A program made the translations under genes and the position numbers. Shown piece by piece: positions 1 to 12,299 of a DNA stretch of 64,000 nucleotides. The notes beneath the pieces are model-generated. The model had not been told where the DNA came from, did not search any database, and worked only from the letters and a program-made list of their open reading frames with translations. Origin of the DNA: Psoroptes ovis (Eukaryota; Arthropoda; Arachnida; Sarcoptiformes; Psoroptidae); contig PQWQ01000010.1 in the NCBI GenBank assembly GCA_002943765.1, forward strand, positions 1,552,501 to 1,616,500, in the 5' to 3' direction. The number at the start of each line of letters is the position of its first letter. The first letter of the stretch is position 1.

Positions 1-3000
1 TTAAGTCAAAACACAAAACAAATGAATCAAACGCTCATTTTCGATCATTTTTTCCTCTCTGCTAAATCAATTCAAATAAAACCAACACATGGAACCAATT
101 TATGGTATCATAATAACATAAAGCACAAATAACATTTTGTACAAAACAAAATTAAAAATGAGAATCATTGTATCATCATTTACTATTAATTATTTTACAA
201 AATTTTAAATTTACAATGTAATTATTAATTTAATTCATTCATTAATTTCAACATGATTCGATTGAATCAAAATTGAAATTATTCAAAAATAAGCCACAAA
301 ATCATCACCAAAATATTATAATACAAACGACACAGCCCATACACACTGAATACGCAAGATATTTGTGATATATCGCGCATCAATTTTCATTTTTTTTTCC
401 TTCTAAAAAAGATTCCATTGATCCTCAATTACACATCAGATTAACCATTTATATTAACCAGATACACACAAATACCCATCATCAACACCTTACACTCCTT
501 TTGTTTTTAATTTTCAATGAATCCTATTCCATTCGATGAGCGGTGATGGTGGATTTTGAAGTTTCCGCGAAATTTCCACGGTCAAAGGTAATGACGAATT
601 AATCAAAAGCAATCATTCACTTATGATTATTATGCCCGGGGTTAGATTAAGTCATCATAGAACTCTTCGAATTATTGTTTTTGCCCCGTTTTCCGAATAT
701 TTCGATTAATTATTTTTATTCAGAATTTACCTAAAATTAATTGAAAATCAATTATCATATGCAAAATAGTTATCATAGGCGATTTCGATTGAATCGAAAA
801 CTTCAATGATTTAATGCTTTTAATTTCAGACTAATCAATCATTCAATGATGTTTTTCTTTATGTATCGAGTCAGAGTCAATCGTTTTGAATGAATGAATG
901 AATGATTGAAACATTTAAATGATTCTAGCAAAAGAGCAAAAAAACTTGGTTCTAAAACTTTTTCAAATGAGAAGCACAAAAGATTCACGATCATTTTGTC
1001 AAATGAATTTGATTGAATTTTCAATTCTGAATTATAATAACAAAACGAACGATTACTTTTCCATTCAAAAAATCCTGCATTTCATCGAAATGATAATTCA
1101 ATGATAATGCAAATTAGATGATTATACATCCAAAGAGAAAAACCAAAGAAATAAATGAAATTAAATCAGAAAAATAATTCAAAGAAAATCTTCGGAAAAA
1201 GTACAAAATGAATTCGTATGAATTTATAATTTAATATATTCTCTGTCAATGATCGATGATCATCGTCTTAAACATCAAAATGTAACGTATCTTTCCATCC
1301 AATTCATCCAAGCCACAGATTTCTGCTCATTTTTCCTATTTTTTTCCCATTTTGTGTCAATCGATTTACATCACATTACACATATCATACCAATCACATA
1401 TAAACAATCGGTTAAAATTATTATTATTATTTTTTAATATCCTCAAATTAAATCAATCAATCGAAGAATAAAAGAATGGAGCGAAAATAATAATAATAAT
1501 AATATCAATCAATCCATGAATTTATGAATAATAATCACGATACATATAAACTCAATCATTCAATGAATGATAATCAATCGAATCGCTTGAATAGGTTTCA
1601 CTTTGATAGCAATCAAAACTAATCAATCATTTTCCTTCAATTTTTTTTCCTTCATTTTTTTTTCTTTAAAAAATTTCAATTCAGTCATTGTTATCATATA
1701 TTTATATTGAATCAGTGAAGTCAATATTATATTGACATGTTAATATTCTCCATAGTCAAAAGTCAATGAAAAAAAGATGAATTTTTATCATCATATCCTC
1801 TATTGAATTCTTTGATGTAAGTTCCCTGAAAATTTTAGAAATTGCTTTTCCACCACCACAAACACCACCCTCAAGTTTAATTCTCCAATATTTATAACAT
1901 CACCAACACCTTTGTTGATTAGTAAATTTCATTTTCTTTATTTTTCAAATTAAAATTTAAAAATGAATTTTTTTAAATTTCAAAAACACACACCGAAAGT
2001 CTTTCAGAATTTCTTGATTTTTTCGTTTTGTTTCATCTCAGTTTCTTATTTTTATTCGACTTGATTTATGCTTCAAAATTTACAAAATTTGAAATTTAAT
2101 TTGATTTGTTTTCTCTTTAGTTTATGTGCTTAGATTTTATTATTTTTCATTGTTTTACTTCTTATTATCAGTATTAGCATCCAAATCATTAAGTTAAATT
2201 ATAATCATCAGTATTACTATTTTCATAATCATAATTATCTTTGTTTTTTTTTCTATTTTTATGGTCATGCTTTATAATTATTAACCATGATCATATATTT
2301 GTCGAAATAATCTTAATTGAAAATTATATTTGAATTATTTTTTATCACCACAATGGTGATGATAATGATGATTTTAATCTTAATTTTAATTTCAATCTTA
2401 GCTGAACCCTGAAGAAACGTATTCTTTTGGGTCATTCAATCATTAGAAAAAAATTTAATTCTTAAAACCAATTCCAAGTGTTTGATTTCATTTGATCAAA
2501 TCGTCATTTATACCTTTGAGTACTCGGAAATTGCCAGGAAATATTATGAAAAATTGAAGGAAAATGTAAAATTGTTTGATTTACCAAATTTGAATTACTT
2601 TTATTTTAAATCGCAATTTTTCCCGCTTCTGTTATTTATTTTTAGTTTTAAAAAAACAAGAATTCTCAAACACTTTTTCCAACCACCAAAACCTTTATAC
2701 CTCTCCACACGCACCTCTTACACCTTGATTCAAAAGCAGAAAACACCCCCTTACCCACATTAATCTTTCATACCATCATTATACCATTCACACACACACA
2801 CACACCTTTGAATACGTCATATACAATACAATACACTCGTCAACAAACACCTATACACCTAGACACCTCATAAAAAAATTTCAATAAAACATACAAAATC
2901 ATTGAATCAAACTATACATAAATTATTATTATTATTATCATTATCGATATATTATAATATACAAATTGTAAAGATTTTCATTAAACATTTTAATTTTAAA

Positions 3001-5452
3001 TTCAAAATTCAAAATTTCAAATTCAAATTCATCATTCCACACAATGTCATTTGAAAATATTTAGATTATTTATATAAATAAATAAATGAAAATACAAATA
3101 TTTACAATTTAAATTATTATTAATAAATTAATTATATAAATATAAAATTATAATAATGGTTTTTAACATTCATTATGTTGTATGAAATGGATATTATTTT
3201 CAAAAATAAACAATAATAATTTGATGATGATTCAAATGTTCTATTTGAAACAAAACAGACAGACAATTTTCAAATTTTTCAAATTTAAATTTTAAATTTT
3301 TTTTTTTTGGTTTTTGGTCTAAAATAAAGGTCAAATAGTGAACGCATTTCTAACCGGAAAGCGTAAGAAAAATTCAAAAAAAAAAAAAAACTCATCGTCA
3401 AGATCGAAATCAAATCATTCATTCATTCATTCATCTCATTTTCAATTCATTCATCAATCATTCATTATTTTACACATTCACCAATCAAAATTTACACATT
3501 TCACAAATGTTCAAATAAAATTTAAAAAAAAAATTGAAAATAACAAAATAATAAATAAACCATAAAAGAATTTTTTTCTTTTGTTGATTTTCATTATTTC
3601 ATTTCATCATCTTTTTTTTTTGATTAATTAAAATAAATTTTAAATAAAATAAATAAATAATTAAATTTTAATTCAGATTTGAATTTGATTCCAGAGTTAA
3701 TCTCGTGTTTGTTTGGTCTTATCAGGAGCGTTTCGGAGCTTCTTATTCGTAGATAATCATTGATCATCATGGTCATCACTGGTGTTCCAAAATTTTTCGG
3801 ATTCATTGATCATCATGATCATTGATCATTTCAAATGCAAATATATGAATAAATGTTCATATGTTGCAGAGTTTTGTTGATTCGAAGGCTTCGAAATTCC
3901 ATGAAATTTAATTTGATTCAATCCATAGTTGAATGTTTTCGATATTAACAATATATCCATTTGACTTTTGAATTTTGGAAATTCTCCATTTCTACATTTT
4001 CATTCATCCGAATATTTATTCATTCATTATTCAATATGGAATAATCTTGTTATTTATTTATTTTTCTTTTTAATAAGGATTTTCATCACCTGAACTCTCT
4101 ATTCACTATCATTTTCCTACATCTCTAGGCTCCGGATAATAATATTAAACATTTTGAAAATTATTAATAATAATATTATTAATACAAAACGAACTAGGCA
4201 ACAATATGATATGATATAATATTACATTGAAAACATATCAAAAATATAACATCATTTATTTTAATTCTGCCCTGGAAACAATTTGTATTTGATGTTTGAT
4301 CGAATAATATCGAAGATATTTTTAAGCAAAAGTATTTTCACTGTGAAATTTCAGTGTAGATATTTTGAGAACAGAAAAATAAAATTTCAAGGAATAAATC
4401 CACTTGAAACATGGAGAAATTATACTTGAAAATATTTCATTTTTATTTCAAATATTATTTGAATTTATTTATTTTTCCTTATTTATATTGATGTTTATTC
4501 ATTGTTTTTAAATAGTTTTTGATCGATATATCTGGTGAAGTTTCGCATTATTTCTCGATAAAAATATTTTTTCTTTTGAATTAAATTTTCGACTTTTGAA
4601 TTTTTTTTCCGATGAGATTCGTATGAAACATTTATATTTTTGATATGTTAAGATGCTTAAATAACGCTGAAGCAATTTGTTTTGCTTACAGAAAAAAAAC
4701 ATGGACAAATGACTGAATAAATGAATGTATGTACCTTTAATACTGATGCAACATTCTCACGAATCGAACAACGCCAAAGGTAAGTCACGTTGATTATTTT
4801 TGAAATAAATTATGTAATTTACTTGTTTGTTTATTTGTTTACTTGCAATGATCATGATTCATTAAAAAAATATACTTTTAATAATTGAAGCTTGAATATA
4901 ATAATAATGTCTTACGGTTATTATTATAATAGAATAGAATCTATATTCTTTAAATTAATCAAGCTTAATGCTTTTCATTAATTTATTTATTTGTTTATTT
5001 TTCAGGTCTATTTTTGGTCATTCATTTCATTAATTTTCTTAATAAAAAAAAAAATTCACATTGTTTGTTCAACATCCAAATAATGATAATGATAATTGTA
5101 TATTCATTCATTCAGTATTTCTAAATCATTTGGGTATCGAATTTAATTTTGTTTGTACATTTTTGATGGCAGAAATTTTCAAAATCTTCAAAATGTTTAT
5201 CAAAGATATCGAATATACATGCGAACCTGTATAAAGTAATCATCATTGATTGATCGATGTTGTTGTTTGTGAATTTAATTTAAGAATTGAACCAATCAAT
5301 AAATTATATAATTGATTATTGTAAGTAATCAATGAACAACAAACATGATCATAATAATAACATTAATTGTAATGATTCCCAATACACGTTGCACAAAAAA
5401 AAATTTAAGAAATTAAAATAATAAATAAACAATGATAATGAAGTAATTATTA
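1..5452. other. Gene-poor AT-rich stretch, no gene identified
   Basis: No reading frame here shows a recognisable domain. The open frames are short (under about 95 codons) and dominated by Phe, Ile, Lys and Asn, as expected from AT-rich DNA read by chance. The stretch carries many ATTC/CATT tetranucleotide runs, ATT runs and poly-A/T tracts. It may be intergenic or part of a long intron; I cannot tell which. Confidence 0.6.
2789..2805. repeat. (CA)n microsatellite
   Basis: An uninterrupted run of about eight CA units in otherwise AT-rich non-coding sequence. Confidence 0.85.
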
Positions 5453-5630
5453 ATGAAGAATTTTCTTCATCATTTCTCTCTTACCTTGATGAACAATCGT
5501 AGATTGATGATCAAGATGATTATCATCGTCATGATCATCAATATGATCAGCAAAATTTCGGCCACATCAATTAGTATTGACGATGGATCGCTTTCAGCGA
5601 AAAACATACTCAGATTCAAGATTAATCAAG
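5453..5630 (+). CDS. Candidate first exon with signal-peptide-like start
   Basis: From an ATG at 5453 the frame runs 59 codons to a consensus splice donor (AAG|GTATGA at 5631). It includes a hydrophobic stretch (MIKMIIIVMIINMISKISA) ending in a plausible signal-peptidase site, followed by a polar segment containing SIDDGSLSAKN. No downstream partner exon could be proved. Joining it directly to the acceptor near 6427 gives a stop after a few codons, so an intermediate exon would be needed. The family is not recognised. Chance origin in AT-rich DNA is a real alternative. Confidence 0.25.
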
Positions 5631-6427
5631 GTATGAACCTTTGAAATTCTAGGAAATCGTTCTAGATTTCAAAACGATTCATTTTCTCCTGATTCAAACA
5701 ATCAAAATCCTATTTTTGTTTCGAGAATATTACGCTGATTATTAATGATTATAATTAATAATGATAACGATTATAATGAAAATGACCATATGGATTTTGA
5801 TTATTGGGCATTTTCTCTTTGCGATTCTCTCTGATCATTTCTTTGAGCAATTTTTAATCATAATCATTGTTATTACAATTATTATTATCAATTCTAAAAA
5901 ACTAAGGAAATATGAGTACCAAAAAAAAAAAAATATTGATAATTATAATTATAATAATAAATCCATGCTTCAAAAAAAAAGCGGAAAAAAGCTTATCTTT
6001 TGCATGGAATAATACATGAGACATATGCAATATTTCGGTATGAAACATTTTTCAAATTTGCAAGTGCATCGATGTCATTTCATTGTATACGAAGCTCGTA
6101 TGAAAAAATAAATGATAATAAAAACATGGAAAAAAAAATACGACAAACGATATGAAACGATTGACGATAATCAGATTGTAATTTTCAATATGTTTTTAAT
6201 GTGTAATACGATGATCAATATTTTGACAGAATTATTGAAATTATTATTACAATAATAATCGTAATAATAATAATAATAATAATAAAGATGCTTTCGATAT
6301 AATTTATTTATGTATTTTTGTATTTATTATTTTGTTCGTTTATTTATTCATTCATTTTCTGTTTTTGCACAGAAAATACGAGTACAAATACAAATACAAA
6401 CGAGAGAAAATATCTATTCTCTTGCAG

Positions 6428-6514
6428 TCTACGGGCGCCTATGAAGCACCGTCACAAATCACCTCAGCAGCTCAACTGGCGCTTCCCGAGCACCTCAAAT
6501 ACATTGAATTCTGA
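6428..6514 (+). CDS. Candidate terminal exon in a GC-rich island
   Basis: A good splice acceptor (TTCTCTTGCAG) ends at 6427. The frame behind it reads 28 residues, from STGAYEAPSQ to the C-terminus LPEHLKYIEF, then TGA at 6512. Codons include ctg, gcg, ccc, gag, ctc, ggc and gcc, which are rare in the confident genes of this window. By eye the island is more than half G+C inside an AT-rich desert. A second frame (SLRAPMKHRHKSPQQ) is also open, so the frame is uncertain. It could equally be a structured RNA or a relic. No family recognised. Confidence 0.25.
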   Translation, partial: STGAYEAPSQITSAAQLALPEHLKYIEF

Positions 6515-6699
6515 GTTATAGCTGAATTGCTGGTCAGCAATAGCAGGACATTAATGTCGAGTGTAATTTTGAAAAATATTATCAATACTGTGATTATCAT
6601 TGTATTCTTATATGGATAATTATGAATTTGACATATATAAATGAAAATAAATAAATAAAAGAAAAAAAAATTATCGTTAAAATAAAATAAAATGAAAAT

Positions 6700-6756
6700 A
6701 ATAATATTGATAATAATAATAATAATAAAGAATTATTATTACATAGTTTCAAAGTG

Positions 6757-6787
<31 letters not shown>

Positions 6788-6895
6788 GTTATATAATTAT
6801 TTATTCGTATTACAATCAATGTAATAATTGTAATAATAATCGTTCGTTATTATTGTTATTATAATAATAATAACAATAATGACAATATAACTGAA
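6700..6895. repeat. AAT/ATT microsatellite cluster with inverted repeats
   Basis: (AAT)n and (ATT)n runs alternate, for example a pure ATT run at about 6761-6787. At 6846-6861 and 6868-6883 there are 16-base arms matching at 15 of 16 positions around a 6-base spacer, so the strand could fold into a hairpin or cruciform. Confidence 0.8.
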
Positions 6896-9800
6896 TTTAC
6901 TCGACAATTATTAGATAAATAGAAATTGAATAAGAATGAAAACAATCGATTCAATGATGTAAAACAATGAAACTTTTTCTGTCTTCGGGACCCAAAAAAA
7001 AAAATTATCGTCGAGCCAAAGTACAATGAAGAAGAGAATCGATGGCCAAAAATTTATGAATGACTTATTATTATTGCGATTATTTTGATTATTATTATTG
7101 TGATTATTTTGATTATTACAATCATTATTTTCATTATTGTTATTATTGCATCTTCGTTATTTGCTCATTTGCTTATTATTATTATTATTATTTCAATTCA
7201 TAATGGGCAAAAAATGGATCAGAAAAAAAAATGTATCCGACAATTACATTGTATTTTATTGTCCGAATTTTTTTTCGGAGCCGGTTTTTATATGTCTCAG
7301 AGACATCGAGAATTATTGTTTCGTTTTTTTTCGGTCATTTTACAAAGCTTAAAATGTCCAGAAAATATAAACATAGACAGAATGAATGAATGAATTTATT
7401 GATTTATGCGAAATTTTTTCCGCCATTCGCCATTCAAATATTTGTTACAATGTGTCTGACATTGTTTTTTTATTTGTTTTTCTCATTTAATTTACAGCTA
7501 AGAAATGCGACGACAAATGATTTTTCAATGGCAAATTGAATTGAAATCTTTCATTTTTGCCTTTAATGTTCAATGTTAAATGTCCAATGTTCAAATGAAG
7601 AAATATTATTATTTGGCTGCAAAATTTTTGAAGTTTCAAGCTTTAAGCTTTGAGATTTTTCTTCAAATATTGAAATTTGAAATTTGAAGAATATGAACTC
7701 GGATTTGGTGGAATATAAATCGAGGAAAAGCTGTTGAAAAATTGTGAAAAATGACCAAAGAAAATCTGGTAAATGGTGAATGCATTCAGTATGCGTTTGT
7801 GTGTGTACGAAAATGAAAATGTATTTCGAAAATTGAAATACTAAGCCAAACAATGCAACAATGAAACTTCTAGGTATTTTCAATATTTCAATATTCAACG
7901 AATTCATCAAAAAAATAATGAAAGATTTAGGATAAAAATATTCAGCGAAACAAAACAAAACTAATCAAAATAAATGACCAGCGAAGCTTGGGCGAAAACA
8001 CTATTTTTAGGGAAAACAAGGATAAAATTAACATTTCTTTCATTTCAAAAGACTTTTGAAATTCACATTTTCTTCAATTCAAAATTATCATTCAACATTA
8101 CCATCATTCCGATTCACCTTTTTTTTTTTTTGAAACATGTTTTACAAATCGTGGAACCATAAAAACAAAATCATGTGAAAGCACTGAAATCTGGCAGAAA
8201 TTTATTTTAATGTTGTTGTACCTCGATTGTGATAATTATCATCATTATTATTGCTATGATGATTATTATTATTATTATTGCTCACTCATACAAACAATAT
8301 GATTACATTGTTGTTGATTAACCGAATGAATGAATGGTCAACCACCGAAGTCATTATGATTAGAATTTTTTTTTGTTTTTGTTCAAATTATAATCAACAT
8401 CGGTTGTAATTTGAAACAAGGAATCAAATGCCAGAAGTTTTATTTCGAAAAAATGTATAAATGAATTCACCACCTGTTCTATGTAATGCTTGTAACGACT
8501 CAATGTATGATGATAATGTGGTTAATGGATCGAAAATTTCATCAGTAGTAGTCATTAGTCGTTGACCAGTGAGTGAGCGAGTCAGTCAATCTTTGTTTCT
8601 TTTCCAATTTCGGTGCTTAATCACCGAAATACTGAATGATAATAATTATGTTCATTACGTTCATGTTTATGGAGTTTCTTCGGCTTTCTCGTAGTTCACT
8701 CAATGATAAATTAAGCATTTAAATTTGTACCGAAATGAAAATTAAAACGAGCAAATTCAGGTCCAAAAGAACCAGCGAAAAAACCAAGATAAATAACCGA
8801 AATGAATAACTCTTTCTTGTTTTGTTTTTCCCGAGTATTAAATTTTGGCATTTTCCAACATCCTGAATTCTTGGAAATGCGAAAAAATTGAATTTCCACG
8901 AATTTTCGACCGAAAAGGCACCAGATGTTTTTTTCATTTGTTTCATTTTTGTTTTTTTTTTTTTTGTACAAACATTTTAAATTTTCATGTACCCGAACAA
9001 TAATGATGCCGAATCGAAGCGATCGGCCTCTAAAATCGACAATCGAAATGAAGAGTTAATACAAAGGCATTGTATTTGGTAATCGCGCATTTCATACCGG
9101 TTTCTTATAATTCCATTTTATTTTCGAATTAAAGAAGAAAGATATTAAATGGAATAATATTTTTCCAGTCGAAATGCCGAAAGAAAACATGGAACATTTT
9201 CTCCTGAATCCACTTTAAATGGTTTTCTCATGTTTCTTCTTCTTCTTCTTCTTTGAAGAATTAAGACAAGATTTAAAATTTTTGGAAAAAAAGAAAAGAA
9301 TTTGAAAAAAATTAAATTTCAAAATTTTGGAAACATGAATTGGAAAAAAAAAATGAAAATCCTTTCAAGCCTCATTACATTTCAAATGTAAGTATTAAAA
9401 GAAAATATTAAGAAAATTGGTGATAATTGAAGATAATAATAATAATAACAATTTCAATCGTGTAAAGATATACTCAATAATCCTCAGTTACGCCGGTTTA
9501 TTTCGACTTAATTCAGTTCCTTTGGATCTTCTGGTGTCTTTGGAATTCAACGGTATTATTTAATGTCTCGAAGTACTTGAATTTCTCGAAATAGCTTCTC
9601 TTGGCTGGTCAGCATCATCGCCGAGAAAAATCATGTTCAAATCATTACAATTCATGTTCTCGTTTCGGAGATTTTCATCATTGGTTATTATCTTTATTAT
9701 CATAATTTAATAATTAATAACTCATAACTTGATTCAAAGTGGAATTTCAATCAAGTAAATTCAAAGTCATTCAGAGACTTTGAGGCTTAAATTTGAGAAA

Positions 9801-12275
9801 ACTTTCATTATTTTACATTCTGACACTCCAAGACTTGGACAAACAAGTGTGATTATCATTATTTCATCATTATCATGATGATTTCTCGATTTTCTGTCAC
9901 AAATTCTTTCAATTCAATTCACAAACGGATTGTTGTCGTTGCTTTGAAGATTATTTCATGAATTTCTACAGCACTTTCGATGATGACGATTTGAATGAAA
10001 TAAATGAAAGAACGAATTGAATTGAATCGAAATATGAACAACGAAATATGATCAATCGATGCAATTGTGCATTTCCCGAATGCAGAAAAAAAATGAAATC
10101 ATTTCATTTTGATTCATTCATTTATTCAAAGATAGAAATGAATGAAAATGCAAAAGAAATTTAAATTTGGAGAAAATTTTGCCTCAAAGAATATCAATTT
10201 ATCATTGATTTAGCTTTCATGATACACAACACTAGCTGGCAGTGGTGAATAAGTGCAATTGAGAATAAATAGAGAAAAATAGAAATAACTTTTCAAAAGC
10301 TTACAAGCAATTGATCAATGAACATTTCATTGAACACTTTGAAATAGAAAGAAACATTGATTCAAAAATGTAAAATTGAAGATTATTATCATTTGTATTG
10401 TATGGGACAATACATGAAATGGAAATCGGATGAAATGAAATGATTTTCAATAAAATTTTCATTTATCAAACATTTTTCGTTTTCCCCGAAGAAATTTCCA
10501 TTTGAAAATCTGTGCCACAGCAAAAGACTTGAGAAATATTCCAAGGAATTCCGAAGAAATTCAATTTTGACTTCAAAAATACACGATTTTTTTTTGGTGA
10601 CGGGAAATCATTATTCATTCATTTTGAAATACTTGATTGAGACATTAATAGAATTAGTTTTTATTTTCGCAACAAAAATAAAACAGTTCGACAATTTAAA
10701 CATATCAATGTTTTCATTATCTACGCTGTTTACGACATAATTCAGACTAATTCCAACAAACACGAGCCGAGCAACATAACCAATGTCTTTCGAATCGAAA
10801 ATCGAATAATGATTAATGGTAAATGATTGACGACATCAGGTGATATAGCCCGAACTACTAACCATGGTCTTCACCATTATTATTCACTGATTCTTTGATA
10901 ATTTGAAATTAAATCAAAGATATTTTGGATTATTTCAGATACAAAATGTTGAACATGTCGTTTACATTGACTACATTCTTATTCTCCATATATTCTTGTT
11001 CTTTCGATGATTATTTATTCACAAATATTTTCAAGAATCGTAACACTTTTGTTCACATTAAATTCAATGTTTGATTTCCATTAAAATTCATTGATATGAT
11101 AAAAGTCTATTTTTCTTCAGTCTAAATGAATTACACAGAATGAATCGGACACATACAGAAATGAATGAATGAATGTTTCATCATTATTTTGATTAATTAA
11201 TTTAATATTATTTTTTATGGACATTTTTTCCCCTATCAGATCCATTTGATTCTTGTTTTTGTTAATGTTGCTGCATGTTATTTCCCATATATTTTCATGT
11301 ATTTCCATCTTTTTCAATGATTTCATTCATTTCACTGTCTTGTTTTTTATTTTTTATTTTTCCATGTTACTACTGTTGTAAATCAAAAACAATCAACAAA
11401 TCAAATTCTCTGTCTGCTTGTTTGTTTGTTTGTTTAATTTTGGTCATTATCATTATCATTCATTTCATTTCTGTTTCTTGGTGCAAATTCTTTTGCACTG
11501 ATTCTCATGCTGATTTTCTTTTGCAATGAAAATTAATGGTAAAATGAATTCAATGAATGAAATGAACAAGAAATGAATGAAACTATGAAATGGATGAATT
11601 TTTGTGAATGGAAATTCATGGTTTTCACAAAAGCAGAGAAAAATCAAGCAAAAAGGAAAAATCAAGACAGAAAATAATGTTTTATCAGTTGTCGTGCACT
11701 ATGGAAAATGGAAAATGTATCATTTTGTTGTTGTTGTTGTCGATGTTGATGTTCATTTGCCAAACTTTGAAGTGGTGTACTGGTTAAGATGAGGAAAATT
11801 TTCAGGAAATTTTGACCAATTTTTGCTCCCGAATTTGGCCATAGTCGATTGGTTTGCCAGCTTCCTCGCTACTTCGCTTCTTTGGTCGCTCTTTCTTAGC
11901 TCTCCAAACATCTATGCATGTTCATATTTGGATCAATTTTCAATTTCATCAATTAATGTCAATCGATTTATCTTTTGCAAATTCATATAATTCATTCATT
12001 CATTTTTCATGAATGTTTTCCAATGAAAGAAGTTGAATAATAATGTTTGAACAAAGTTTGAAAAATGAATTAAAATAATCGTGTTTTTTCATTGCTTCGA
12101 CAAAGTCGAAAAAAATGCCACGCCATTTTGTTGTTGTTGTCCTCGTTATCGTTTCGTTTGTTCAAAGATATTAAATTATTCCAAGAGATATTCCATTCCT
12201 TTCAATGGTCGTCTATGATCAAAGAAATTATGCAATGAATTTAATGAATTCATTACATCATTAATATCATTGAAC

Positions 12276-12299
12276 ATCATCATCATCATCATCATCATG
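12276..12299. repeat. (CAT)n microsatellite
   Basis: An uninterrupted CAT/ATC trinucleotide run in non-coding sequence. No open frame with other support surrounds it. Confidence 0.8.

Noticed and set aside
7563..7958. 131-codon minus-strand open frame
   Set aside because: Phe/Ile/Ser-rich, no domain, no splice or start support. A frame of this length is expected about once by chance in this amount of AT-rich DNA.
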